From Nonomuraea jabiensis (GTDB lineage: Bacteria > Actinomycetota > Actinomycetes > Streptosporangiales > Streptosporangiaceae): DNA of 64,000 nucleotides. Position 1 is the stretch's first letter. Each line of letters opens with the position of its first letter. The notes under the pieces were generated by a model that worked only from the letters and a program-made list of their open reading frames with translations, ran no database searches and was not told the DNA's origin. The DNA is taken from NCBI RefSeq assembly GCF_014204795.1, contig NZ_JACHMB010000001.1, positions 7,390,501 through 7,454,500 on the forward strand. Reading direction: 5' to 3'. The translations under genes and the position numbers were made by a program. Positions 26,218-34,675 of this stretch are shown piece after piece.

Positions 26218-27039
26218 ATGAAATTTCGTTATATAGCGGGTGCTGTTGCGCTGGCCTTGTCGCTCGCCGCATGCGGATCGTCGCAGTCCGCGACGCAGGC
26301 CGCCGAGTCGGCCGACACCGTGCTGAAGGTGGGCGCCAGCCCGGTGCCGCACGCGGAGATCCTCAACTTCGTCAAGCAGAACCTGGCCCCGGCCGCCGGG
26401 CTCAAGCTCGAAGTCGTGGAGTTCACCGATTACGTGCAGCCGAACGTGCAGCTCGACGAGGGCCAGTTGAGCGCGAACTTCTTCCAGCACAAGCCTTACC
26501 TGGACGACTTCAACGCCTCCAAGGGCACCAAGCTGGCCTTCGTCACGCCGGTGCACCTGGAGCCGCTGGGCCTCTACTCCAAGAAGATCACCTCCGTGTC
26601 CGCGCTGGCCGCCGGCGCGACCGTGGCCGTGCCGAACGACGCCACCAACCTGGGCCGCGCGCTCAAGCTGCTCGCCGACAACGGCCTGGTCAAGCTCAAG
26701 GACGGCGTCGGCACCGCCGCCACCGAGCGCGACGTGGTGGACAACCCGAAGAAGCTGCAGTTCAAGCCGCTCGAAGCCGCTCAGCTCCCGCGCTCGCTGG
26801 AGGACGTGGACGCCGCCGTCATCAACGGCAACTACGCCATCGAGGCGGGGCTCAAGCCCGCTTCGCAGGCGCTGGTGCTGGAGAAGACCGAGGGCAACCC
26901 GTACGTGAACGGCCTCGTCGTCAAGGCCGGCCACGAGAAGGACGCCAACATCGTCACGCTCGGGAAGCTGCTGCAGGACCAGAAGGTCAAGGACTTTATC
27001 AAGCAGAAGTACGAGGGCTCTGTCATCCCCGCCGAGTAA
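26218..27039 (+). CDS. metQ: Methionine-binding lipoprotein
   Basis: 273 residues with a lipobox LSLAAC (lipidated Cys19). The mature protein is NlpA/MetQ type: VGASPVPHAEIL, FTDYVQPNVQLDEGQLSANFFQHKPYL, AVPNDATNLGRAL and INGNYAIEAGL are all family signatures. It captures methionine outside the membrane and delivers it to MetNI. AAGGAAAA lies just before the ATG, nine bases after metI. The first 20 bases of the gene are unusually A/T-rich, which keeps the start unstructured. Confidence 0.95.
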   Translation: MKFRYIAGAVALALSLAACGSSQSATQAAESADTVLKVGASPVPHAEILNFVKQNLAPAAGLKLEVVEFTDYVQPNVQLDEGQLSANFFQHKPYLDDFNASKGTKLAFVTPVHLEPLGLYSKKITSVSALAAGATVAVPNDATNLGRALKLLADNGLVKLKDGVGTAATERDVVDNPKKLQFKPLEAAQLPRSLEDVDAAVINGNYAIEAGLKPASQALVLEKTEGNPYVNGLVVKAGHEKDANIVTLGKLLQDQKVKDFIKQKYEGSVIPAE

Positions 27040-27056
27040 TGGTATGGTTACGCACA

Positions 27057-27148
27057 GGTGATGGGCGAGGCTGAAGGCACCGGGTAACCGGGAAACGGCT
27101 CCTGGCCTGCTATCGGCCATCACCCCATCGCGGACGGCACGCCGTCCG
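27057..27148 (+). ncRNA. Structured intergenic element after metQ (candidate RNA)
   Basis: Ends GGTGATGG (27057-27064) and CCATCACC (27117-27124) can close a long stem. Inside are CCGG-GTAA-CCGG (a GNRA-type tetraloop hairpin near 27080) and GGCC-N7-GGCC (27104-27118). A further hairpin CGGACGG-CACG-CCGTCCG (27131-27148) follows, possibly a terminator. TATGGT at 27043-27048 could be a -10. It fits none of the riboswitch classes I know; it may be a trailer fold, a small RNA, or a leader of the downstream ligase. Confidence 0.4.
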
Positions 27149-27324
27149 GGGCGTTTGTCAACCGCCCATACGCTACGGTCGTCCGGCAGCCAGTCGGCAG
27201 TCGCGAGAGTGAGCCCCCTCCTCCCAGGTGGGGGCAGTTGGCCAAGCAGAAGTACGGTGGCGACTCATGCCGCTGCGAAGTGACGAGGCTTCCGGATATC
27301 TCGACGACCGAATAGTGTTCGGCC

Positions 27325-28860
27325 ATGTATCCGGGAGCCATCGCAGCAGTCACCCCAGACAAGCCCGCTGTGATCATGGCGGGCTCCGGACGGATCATCA
27401 CCTACCGCGAGCTGGACGAGGAGTCCAACCGGCTGGCCCACCTGCTCCGTGCCGCCGGGCTGCGCCCCGGTGACCACATCGCCTTCATGCTCGCCAACCA
27501 CCCCCTCTTCCTGGCCGTCGCCTGGGCCGCGCAGCGCTCGGGGCTGTACTACACGCCGATCAGCTCCCGCCTGCAGACCGACGAGCTGGCCTACATCATC
27601 GACAACTGCGGCGCCCGGGCGTTCATCTCCAGCGCCGACCTGGCCGCCGTCGCCACCTCGGTCACCGCCGCCACGCCCGGGGTCGAGACGCGGCTCATGC
27701 TGGACGGCACGGCCGAGGGCTTCGAGTCGTACGAGGAGGCGGTCGCCAAGCAGCCGGCCACCCCGATCGACGACGAGTGCATGGGCGTGGACATGCTCTA
27801 CTCCTCGGGCACCACGGGACGGCCGAAGGGCGTCAAGATCCCGTCGGCGCACGGCCCGCTCACCGAGCCCGGCACCCTGCTCCAGCTCATCCAGGCGCTG
27901 TTCGCGCCGTCGGCGGACAGCGTCTACCTCTCGCCGGCCCCGCTCTACCACGCCGCCCCGCTGCGCTACAGCCTGACGTTCCAGCGGCTCGGGGCCACGG
28001 TGGTGGTGATGGAGCGCTTCGACCCCGAGCAGTTCCTGGCGCTGGTGGAGCGGTACGGGGTGACGCACGCGCAGCTCGTGCCCACGATGTTCATCAAGAT
28101 GCTCAAACTGCCCGAAGAAACGCGGACAAAGTACGATCTTTCCTCGCTCGCGTACGCGATCCACGCCGCCGCCCCCTGCCCCGTCCCCGTCAAGGAGCAG
28201 ATGATCGACTGGTGGGGCCCGATCATCCACGAGTACTACGCGGGCACCGAAGGCAACGGCTTCCTCTACGTCAACTCTCACGACTGGCTCCGGCACAAGG
28301 GCACGGTCGGCCGCTCCCTGCTCGGCGTCGTGCACATCTGCGACGAGGACGGCAACGACCTGCCCCCGGGCGAGCACGGCACGATCTACTTCGAGAAGGG
28401 CGGCCGGTTCGAGTATCACGACGACCCGGACAAGACCCGCTCCGCGCAGGACCCCCGGGGCAGGGGCTGGACCACGCTCGGCGACATCGGCCGCCTGGAC
28501 GCCGACGGCTTCCTCTACCTCACCGACCGCCGCTCGTACATGATCATCTCCGGCGGGGTGAACATCTACCCGCAGGAGGCCGAGAACGTCCTGTCGGTGC
28601 ATCCGAAGGTGGCCGACGTGGCGGTGTTCGGGGTGCCGGACGAGGAGATGGGGGAGCAGGTCAAGGCCGTGGTCGAGCCGGTCTCCATGGCCGAGGCCGG
28701 CCCGGGGCTGGAGGCGGAGCTGATCGCGTACTGCCGCGAGCGGCTGGCCCACTACAAGTGCCCGAAGTCGGTGGACTTCCGCGAGCAGCTGCCCCGCCAC
28801 CCGACGGGCAAGCTCTACAAGCGCCTGCTCAGGGACGAGTACTGGCCGGCTTCCGGGTAA
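27325..28860 (+). CDS. Acyl-CoA synthetase (AMP-binding, FadD-like)
   Basis: 511 residues. The AMP-binding signature YSSGTTGRPKGVK (about residue 155), A5-type YAGTEGNG, A7 TTLGDIGRLDADGFLYLTDR and A10 PRHPTGKLYKRLL with catalytic Lys are all present. It activates a fatty or aryl acid to acyl-AMP and then acyl-CoA in the cytosol. The 285-bp gap upstream contains the structured element, so the gene probably has its own promoter. Chain length is not predictable. Confidence 0.93.
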   Translation: MYPGAIAAVTPDKPAVIMAGSGRIITYRELDEESNRLAHLLRAAGLRPGDHIAFMLANHPLFLAVAWAAQRSGLYYTPISSRLQTDELAYIIDNCGARAFISSADLAAVATSVTAATPGVETRLMLDGTAEGFESYEEAVAKQPATPIDDECMGVDMLYSSGTTGRPKGVKIPSAHGPLTEPGTLLQLIQALFAPSADSVYLSPAPLYHAAPLRYSLTFQRLGATVVVMERFDPEQFLALVERYGVTHAQLVPTMFIKMLKLPEETRTKYDLSSLAYAIHAAAPCPVPVKEQMIDWWGPIIHEYYAGTEGNGFLYVNSHDWLRHKGTVGRSLLGVVHICDEDGNDLPPGEHGTIYFEKGGRFEYHDDPDKTRSAQDPRGRGWTTLGDIGRLDADGFLYLTDRRSYMIISGGVNIYPQEAENVLSVHPKVADVAVFGVPDEEMGEQVKAVVEPVSMAEAGPGLEAELIAYCRERLAHYKCPKSVDFREQLPRHPTGKLYKRLLRDEYWPASG

Positions 28861-28982
28861 ATTCTCCGCATTTTCTCCTGGCCGTCGCCGGTGGTCCCAC
28901 CTTGGCCGATAAGGCTTCCGTTCACTCTTCTCATGAAGCTCTGATCAGCGGCTTAACCAGCTCTTACGCGTCTCTTGGCACC

Positions 28983-29003
28983 CTTGAGTCATCGGTACTC
29001 GAG
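28983..29003 (+). promoter_or_regulatory. HAIR-like box (HspR operator) before the HtrA-like protease
   Basis: CTTGAGT-N7-ACTCGAG matches the HspR consensus CTTGAGT-N7-ACTCAAG at 13 of 14 fixed positions. It ends 11 bp before the ATG, abutting the ribosome binding site GGGAG, and would repress by blocking transcription near the start. It is the second HspR box in this window. Confidence 0.75.
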
Positions 29004-29014
29004 GGAGATGACAG

Positions 29015-30250
29015 ATGAACGCGAACGAGCCTCGCGAGCACGGGACCGGCGGGTGGAGCCAGTTCGGCAGCACCCCGCCGGCCGCCGGGGGCTTTCCCCG
29101 GCGGGACACGCAGATCATGGAGCAGCCGGCCCTGTTTTCCTCGCCACCGAAGAAGCGCGGCTTCGCCGCGGGCCGCAAGGCCGTCGCCGGGCTCGCCCTG
29201 GCGGCCACGGCCATCGGCGGCGGCGTCGTGGGGGCCGTCGTCGCCAACGCGTTCCAGCCGGCGCAGCTGGCCAGCAGCGCCACGCCGAGCCCCGTGTTCA
29301 AGTCGGCCTCCAACCAGCTCACCGTCGCGCAGGTGGCCGCCAAGGTGCAGCCGACCGTCGTGATGATCCAGGGTCAGACTGGTGAGGGCTCCGGTGTCGT
29401 GCTGTCGGAGGACGGGCTCATCCTCACCAACAACCACGTGGTCGTGGGCGCCGGCCAGGGCGGCGGGCAGATGACCGTCAAGTTCAACGACGGCAAGACC
29501 GCCAAGGCCAGCGTCGTCGGCACCGACCCGTCCACGGACCTGGCCGTCATCAGGGCGGAAGGCGTGTCGGGGCTGACCAAGGCCACGCTCGGCGACAGCG
29601 ACATCGTCAAGGTCGGCGACCCCGTACTGGCCATCGGAAGCCCGCTCGGCCTCGACGGATCCGTCACCGCGGGCATCGTCAGCGCGCTCGACCGCACGCT
29701 CACCGTCGGCGGCGAGCAGCGCCAGCAGATCCCGCCCGGCTGGGGCTGGGGCCAGCAGCAGGACCAGGGGAGCGGGACCACCACGATCGGCGGCGCCATC
29801 CAGACCGACGCCTCGATCAACCCCGGCAACTCCGGCGGCGCGCTGGTGAACGCCGCGGGCGAGCTGATCGGCATCAACACCGCGATCGCCTCGGACGCCG
29901 CGGGCGGCGGCGTCGGCTTCGCCATCCCGGTCAACACCGCCAAGCAGGTCTCCGAGCAGCTCATCAGCAGCGGCAAGGTCAGCCACGCGTTCCTCGGCGT
30001 GAGCGTCACCGACGCGACCGGCGACGTGCCAGGAGCCCTCGTCAGGCAGGTCACCGACGGGAGCCCGGCGGCCAAGGCGGGACTGCGGCAGGGCGACCTG
30101 ATCACCAAGATCGGTGACAAGGCGGTTGACGGGGGGGATACTGTAGTTGGGCAGGTCAGAGGTTTCAAACCGGGCCAACAGGTCAAGATCACATACATGA
30201 GGGACGGCAAGACGTCCGACGTCACCGTGACCCTCGAAGAGAAGAAGTAA
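29015..30250 (+). CDS. HtrA/DegP-like membrane-anchored serine protease with PDZ domain
   Basis: 411 residues: cytosolic N-terminus (1-55), one membrane helix (about 58-80), trypsin-like domain with His141 (TNNHVV), Asp175 (STDLAV) and Ser273 (NPGNSGGAL), then one PDZ domain (about 325-405). A Gly/Gln-rich insert lies near residues 240-255. It matches actinobacterial PepD/HtrA-type envelope quality-control proteases. The upstream HspR-type box links it to the cytosolic heat-shock circuit, as for lon. A bidirectional terminator follows. Confidence 0.94.
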   Translation: MNANEPREHGTGGWSQFGSTPPAAGGFPRRDTQIMEQPALFSSPPKKRGFAAGRKAVAGLALAATAIGGGVVGAVVANAFQPAQLASSATPSPVFKSASNQLTVAQVAAKVQPTVVMIQGQTGEGSGVVLSEDGLILTNNHVVVGAGQGGGQMTVKFNDGKTAKASVVGTDPSTDLAVIRAEGVSGLTKATLGDSDIVKVGDPVLAIGSPLGLDGSVTAGIVSALDRTLTVGGEQRQQIPPGWGWGQQQDQGSGTTTIGGAIQTDASINPGNSGGALVNAAGELIGINTAIASDAAGGGVGFAIPVNTAKQVSEQLISSGKVSHAFLGVSVTDATGDVPGALVRQVTDGSPAAKAGLRQGDLITKIGDKAVDGGDTVVGQVRGFKPGQQVKITYMRDGKTSDVTVTLEEKK

Positions 30251-30270
30251 CAAAGGACCCCCTCCCGGAC

Positions 30271-30311
30271 GGGTGTGCCGTTGAGATCGCTGCGGACTCG
30301 GCGGCACACCC
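30271..30311. terminator. Bidirectional terminator between the protease and ABC permease genes
   Basis: GGGTGTGCCG (30271-30280) pairs perfectly with CGGCACACCC (30302-30311) around a 21-base loop. It lies between two convergent stops. Confidence 0.75.
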
Positions 30312-30317
30312 CCCATT

Positions 30318-31058
30318 TCAGGAGAAGCGTCTGCCCTCGTCGCGGCGGTAGGCCCAGCCCGCGGCGAGGGCGAGGACGACCGTCCAGACGGCCAGCATGA
30401 CGACGGCGACCACGTTCGGGGCGCGGTCCGCGGTCACCGCCCAGAGCAGCTCGGCCGCACCCCGGGCCGGCGTGTACGGGGAGACGGCCTCGATGAAGCC
30501 GGGCAGGACCTGAGGCGGCAGCAGCAGCCCGCCCAGCACGGCCAGCGGGAAGAACAGGATCTGCGACACCGCGATGGCCCCCTTCGAGCTCAGCAGGAAG
30601 CCGATGAGCAGGGCCAGCAGCATGAACGGGATCCCGCCGGCGACCAGCACGGCCAGCCCGAGCAGCAGCTTCACCGGCGTGATGGTGGCCTCCGTGAGGA
30701 GCGCCGCCACCAGCAGCACGGGGATCACCGAGACCAGCATGACGGCCACCGTCGTCAGGATCCGCCCGGCGAAGCGGGGGAACGGGCCCGCCGGGAGCGT
30801 GCGCAGGTAGGGGTTCCAGGGCTGCTCGCGGTCCTGGGAGACGGTGATGCTGAGCCCGAACAGCGCGCCCGACATGGCCCCGAAGAACATCAGCGACGCC
30901 GTCGCCATCGTGGCCTGCTGCGGATCCCGCCCCGCGAACGGCACCACGAACGCCAGCATCGACGCGGCCGGGAAGAACGCGCTCGCCAGGAGGCTGATGG
31001 GCACCCGCAGCTGCTCCAGCATGAGGTAGCGGGTGTGCGCGAGGACCAGGCTAGGCAT
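30318..31058 (-). CDS. ABC-2 type transporter permease
   Basis: 246 residues with six predicted membrane helices (first near 20-40, FFPAASMLAFVVPFAG; last near 220-240). It overlaps the ATPase gene by eight bases, forming a DrrAB-like exporter with it. Last gene of the four-gene operon headed at 32886. Substrate unknown. Confidence 0.85.
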   Translation of the reverse strand: MPSLVLAHTRYLMLEQLRVPISLLASAFFPAASMLAFVVPFAGRDPQQATMATASLMFFGAMSGALFGLSITVSQDREQPWNPYLRTLPAGPFPRFAGRILTTVAVMLVSVIPVLLVAALLTEATITPVKLLLGLAVLVAGGIPFMLLALLIGFLLSSKGAIAVSQILFFPLAVLGGLLLPPQVLPGFIEAVSPYTPARGAAELLWAVTADRAPNVVAVVMLAVWTVVLALAAGWAYRRDEGRRFS

Positions 31059-31932
31059 GGGCCGGCTCCTTCGAGGTGATGGTGAGGAAGGCCTCCTCCA
31101 GGGTGGTCGGCCTGATCTCCAGGCCGGAGAACGGGGTGCCGCTGCGCACCAGCTCGACGACCAGCCGGTCGGGGTCGGTGGTCATGAGGTGGGTCCGGCC
31201 GTCCTCGTGCTCGGTGCCGATCACGCCGGGCAGCTCGGGCAGGTTCTCGGCGACGAGCGAGACGCGCCGCACGCCCACCATGTCGCGTACGGCCCGCACC
31301 GTGTCGTCGGCCAGCACGCGGCCGTGGCCCACCACCACGACCCGCTCGGCCAGGGCCTCGATCTCCTCCAGGTAGTGGCTGGTCAGCAGGACGGTGCCGC
31401 CGCCCTCATGGAAGGATCTGATGCCCTCCCACAGCGAGCGCCTGGCCTCGACGTCCAGGCCGGTCGTGGGCTCGTCCAGGAAGACCAGCCGCGGGTCGCC
31501 CGCGAAGGCCAGCGCCACGGCCAGCCGCCGCTTCTGCCCGCCGGACAGGCCGCCGACCTGCCGCTTGGCCAGGTCGTCGAGGCCGAAGCGGGCCAGCAGC
31601 TCCCCTTTATCCGCTTTTTTCGGGAAATGTGCGGAGACGAAGTCGACGATCTCGCCGACGCGTAACGACTCGGGCAGCCCGGTCTCCTGCGGGGTCACGC
31701 CGATGCCGCGGCGCATGGCCGGATCCTGCGGGGAGCCGCCGAACAGCTCCACCGTGCCGGAGGTGGGGCGGCGCAGCCCCACGAACAGGTTGATCAGGGT
31801 GGACTTGCCCGCGCCGTTCGGGCCGAGCAGTCCGACGAGCTCGCCCGCCCGGATGTCGAGCGAGACGCGGTCGAGCGCCAGCACGTCGCCGTAGCGGCGG
31901 GTGGCCTCGATCGCTCTGGCGAGGATGGTCAT
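31051..31932 (-). CDS. ABC transporter ATP-binding protein (DrrA/CcmA-like)
   Basis: 293 residues. Walker A GPNGAGKSTLI, signature LSGGQKRRL, Walker B LVFLDEPTTGLD, switch LLTSHY. The extended C-terminal domain (about 220-293) is typical of the drug or lipid exporter branch. It follows the regulator gene by four bases and pairs with the overlapping permease. Confidence 0.93.
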   Translation of the reverse strand: MTILARAIEATRRYGDVLALDRVSLDIRAGELVGLLGPNGAGKSTLINLFVGLRRPTSGTVELFGGSPQDPAMRRGIGVTPQETGLPESLRVGEIVDFVSAHFPKKADKGELLARFGLDDLAKRQVGGLSGGQKRRLAVALAFAGDPRLVFLDEPTTGLDVEARRSLWEGIRSFHEGGGTVLLTSHYLEEIEALAERVVVVGHGRVLADDTVRAVRDMVGVRRVSLVAENLPELPGVIGTEHEDGRTHLMTTDPDRLVVELVRSGTPFSGLEIRPTTLEEAFLTITSKEPAHA

Positions 31933-31936
31933 GGCA

Positions 31937-32263
31937 TCACTCCAGGGTTGTCCCAGCGTTGTCCAGCAAGGCGCGGATCGCCTTGGTGTAGTCGTCGAAG
32001 GCCAGCCGCCCGCGCTTGGTGAGCGCCGCGAACGTGACCGGCGTGCGGCCCTTGTGCGTCTTGGTGATCTGGACGTATCCGGCGTCCTCCAGCTTGCTGA
32101 GGTGCACCGACAGGTTGCCCGCGGTCATGCCCAGCAGGTCCTTCAACGCGGGGAAGGCCATCTCGTTGCCCTCGCCGAGCACGTTCAGCGCGGCGACCAC
32201 CCGGAGCCTGGCCTGCGCGTGGATCACCGGGTCGAGCTCCGGCGGGGCCTTGTCCGCGGTCAC
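31937..32263 (-). CDS. ArsR/MarR-like winged-helix regulator of the ABC operon
   Basis: 108 residues from a GTG that overlaps the upstream stop (GTGA). The core reads RLRVVAALNVLGEGNEMAFPALKDLLGMTAGNLSVHLSKLEDAGYVQITK, the transcriptional regulator wHTH_27 type often paired with two-component-free ABC exporters. No metal-binding cysteines. It is probably the repressor that binds the dyad in front of the operon. Confidence 0.88.
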   Translation of the reverse strand: MTADKAPPELDPVIHAQARLRVVAALNVLGEGNEMAFPALKDLLGMTAGNLSVHLSKLEDAGYVQITKTHKGRTPVTFAALTKRGRLAFDDYTKAIRALLDNAGTTLE

Positions 32264-32886
32264 CGGTAGCGCCGCCTGAGCCACAGGCCCGCGACGATGA
32301 AGCCGCCTCCGAGCAGCACCGCGGTCAGGAGCGCGTGCCAGCCGGCGCCGAGCAGCACGCCCACGGCGTCGACGCCCGCGACCCACGCCCCGATGAAGAA
32401 CATCGGCCAGTTGAGCCAGATCGCGCCCCCGGCCATGTGCATGACCGCGACGACCATGAGCGACGCGCCGCCCCAGACGAGGCCGCTCTCCTCGGGCGGC
32501 AGGAGGTCGCTCACCCTGCTGGCGATGACGACCACGAGCATCATCCCGGCGAACCACGCGTAGCCGTACATGGTGCCCCTGGCCGTGTCGTCGCCGCGGA
32601 CGGCCTTGCTCATCCGTACGATCCCGAACGCGGCCACCGCCCCCGCCACGAGCTGCGCGCCCATCAGCACCGCCAGCGCCTGCATCTGGGAGATCGGCGC
32701 GTACGGGTGGCCTTCGAGGCCGTAGTGGAGGAAGAACGCGGTGAAGCCGAGCAGCCAGGCGACGCCCCAGGGGGCGTAGAGCAGGAGCGGATCGCCGTGC
32801 AGCCACCTCGCGGTGGCGGCCCGCTGCTCCTCGATGACGCGCAGCATCTCCTCAGGGCTCGCCACCTGGTCGTCGTCGCTCGTCAT
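32260..32886 (-). CDS. Multi-pass membrane protein, function unknown
   Basis: 208 residues from ATG 32886 with GAGGAG eight bases upstream. A short acidic N-terminus (SDDDQVASPEEML) is followed by five or six membrane helices from about residue 38 to 200. It leads the operon of regulator, ATPase and permease and may be an accessory or sensor of the exporter. I recognise no named family. Confidence 0.8.
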   Translation of the reverse strand: MTSDDDQVASPEEMLRVIEEQRAATARWLHGDPLLLYAPWGVAWLLGFTAFFLHYGLEGHPYAPISQMQALAVLMGAQLVAGAVAAFGIVRMSKAVRGDDTARGTMYGYAWFAGMMLVVVIASRVSDLLPPEESGLVWGGASLMVVAVMHMAGGAIWLNWPMFFIGAWVAGVDAVGVLLGAGWHALLTAVLLGGGFIVAGLWLRRRYR

Positions 32887-32909
32887 CGCAAACTCCTCGA
32901 TCCTGCAAA

Positions 32910-32948
32910 CTGGTTTGTACTTTAAACCAGATGGCCGCGCCAACTCAA
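32910..32948 (-). promoter_or_regulatory. Promoter and operator of the regulator-ABC operon
   Basis: On the minus strand, TTGAGT (32943-32948) is 18 bp from TAAAGT (32919-32924). The dyad CTGGTTT-N7-AAACCAG (32910-32930) overlaps the -10. This is a textbook position for autorepression by the operon's winged-helix protein. Confidence 0.6.
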
Positions 32949-32968
32949 TGGCCGGCCGGTCAGGAGGC

Positions 32969-34675
32969 TCAGCGCCTGGTCAGGACCTCGGACTCCCACA
33001 GATCGCGGTAGTAGCCGGGCACCGAGACGAGCTCGTCATGCCGTCCGCGCTGGATGACCCGGCCCTCTTCGAGCACCACGACCTCGTCCACGCTCTCCAG
33101 CCCCTTGAGCCGGTGGGTCACGAGGAGCGTGGTGCGGTCGCGGGTGACGTCGAGCAGGTCGCCCATCAGCCGGTCGGCCGTCTCCTCGTCGAGCGCCTCG
33201 GCGGGCTCGTCGAGCAGCAGGACCGGCGGGTCGTACAGCAGGGCCCTGGCCAGGGCGAGGCGCTGCAGCTGCCCGCCGGACACGGTCCTGCCGTCCTCGC
33301 CCAGCTCGGCGTCCCACCCGGTCCGCTTGACCCAGCCGTCGAGCCTGGCCTCGCGTACGGCCCGCTCCAGCTCCTCCTCGCTGGCCTCCGGGCCCGCGAG
33401 GCGCAGGTTGTCCTTCAGGCTGGCGCGGAAGATGTACGGGTCCTGGGTGAGGCCGGTCATGAGCGTCCGCACGTCGTCGCCGTCGAGGTCGCGTACGTCA
33501 ACGCCGTTGACGCGGATGCTGCCCGACTCCGGCTCGACCAGGCGCATCAGGGCGGCCAGCAGCGTGCTCTTCCCCGCCCCGCTGGGGCCCACGATCGCCA
33601 CCCGCCTGCCCGGCGTGAGCGTCAGCGACACCCCGTCCAGGGCGGCCCGCGTGCTCGCGCCCGCGGATGTGCCCGTCGTCGCGGCGGGGTGGCGGACCAC
33701 CAGGTCGTCGATCTCGACGGTCAGTGGGGCCTCGGGCCGGGGCGCGGGCCGGGCGGGCTCCGCGACGGCCGGAGTGGCGGAGCGGACCTCGCGCAGGCGG
33801 CGCAGCGCCGCCGTGATCCCGGCCAGCCGCTCGCCCGCCGCCGCCAGCGGCAGCACCGGCTCGAACGCCACCAGGGCGGTCAGCGCGAGCACGGCCGTCG
33901 CGACCGAGCCGGCGCCCGCGCCCTGCGCGAGCAGGACGACGGCCGCCACCGTCAGGCCCTGTACGAGGGTGCCCCCGGCCAGGGCGGCGGCGTGGACGCG
34001 GGCCTGGCGGCGTTCGAGCGCGGCCAGGGACTCGTCGGCGGCCAGCGCCTTGGCCAGCGCCTCCTCGTCGGCGCCGTAGGCGGCCAGGTCGGCGGAGCCG
34101 TGCACCAGGTCGGCCACCCGGCCCGCCAGCGCGGCCCGGGCCGGGGCGATCCTGGCCGACCAGCGGCGGGCCGCGGCGGCCGTACCGGCGGGCAGTGCCA
34201 CCCCGGCCACCACCAGCCCGGCCACCAGGACGAGCGCCGTCACCGGCAGGATGGTCAGGCCGATGACGACGGCCGCCAGCCCCGCCAGTGCCGCCGCGGC
34301 GGCGGGGAGCAGGCAGCGTACGAGCAGGTCCTGTACGGCCTCGGTGTCGTCGACCATGCGGCTGAGCAGGTCGGCGCCGCCGTGCCGGGGCCGCTGGGGC
34401 GGGATGAGGGCCCGGTAGAGCTGCTCGCGGGTGCCCGCCTGGGCGCGGAGCGCGACGTCGTGGCCGGTGAGGCGTTCGGCGTAGCGGAAGACGCCCTTGC
34501 TCGTGGCGAACGCCCTGGTCGCCACGATGGCCACGCTCAGGGCGGCCAGGCCCGGCTGCTGCGCGGCCCTGGTGATCAGCCAGGCGGCGGCGGCGATGAG
34601 CCCGAGCCCCGCCAGGTCCGCCGCCGCGCCCGCCAGGACGGCCCAGAGGAGCCGCGTTCCCATGCGCCGGTTCAT
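32969..34675 (-). CDS. cydC: Thiol reductant ABC exporter subunit CydC
   Basis: 568 residues: an N-terminal six-helix exporter domain (about 1-290), then an ATPase with Walker A GPSGAGKST, signature VSGGQLQR and Walker B LLLDEPAEALD. CydDC exports cysteine/glutathione-type reductants needed for cytochrome bd assembly. It overlaps cydD by four bases. The assignment as CydC instead of CydD rests on order (cydA-B-D-C). Confidence 0.88.
   Translation of the reverse strand: MNRRMGTRLLWAVLAGAAADLAGLGLIAAAAWLITRAAQQPGLAALSVAIVATRAFATSKGVFRYAERLTGHDVALRAQAGTREQLYRALIPPQRPRHGGADLLSRMVDDTEAVQDLLVRCLLPAAAAALAGLAAVVIGLTILPVTALVLVAGLVVAGVALPAGTAAAARRWSARIAPARAALAGRVADLVHGSADLAAYGADEEALAKALAADESLAALERRQARVHAAALAGGTLVQGLTVAAVVLLAQGAGAGSVATAVLALTALVAFEPVLPLAAAGERLAGITAALRRLREVRSATPAVAEPARPAPRPEAPLTVEIDDLVVRHPAATTGTSAGASTRAALDGVSLTLTPGRRVAIVGPSGAGKSTLLAALMRLVEPESGSIRVNGVDVRDLDGDDVRTLMTGLTQDPYIFRASLKDNLRLAGPEASEEELERAVREARLDGWVKRTGWDAELGEDGRTVSGGQLQRLALARALLYDPPVLLLDEPAEALDEETADRLMGDLLDVTRDRTTLLVTHRLKGLESVDEVVVLEEGRVIQRGRHDELVSVPGYYRDLWESEVLTRR

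Noticed and set aside
27051-27125. c-di-GMP-I or fluoride riboswitch after metQ
   Set aside because: Short word matches (ACGCACAG, GGTGATGG) occur, but the remaining conserved blocks and their order are missing.
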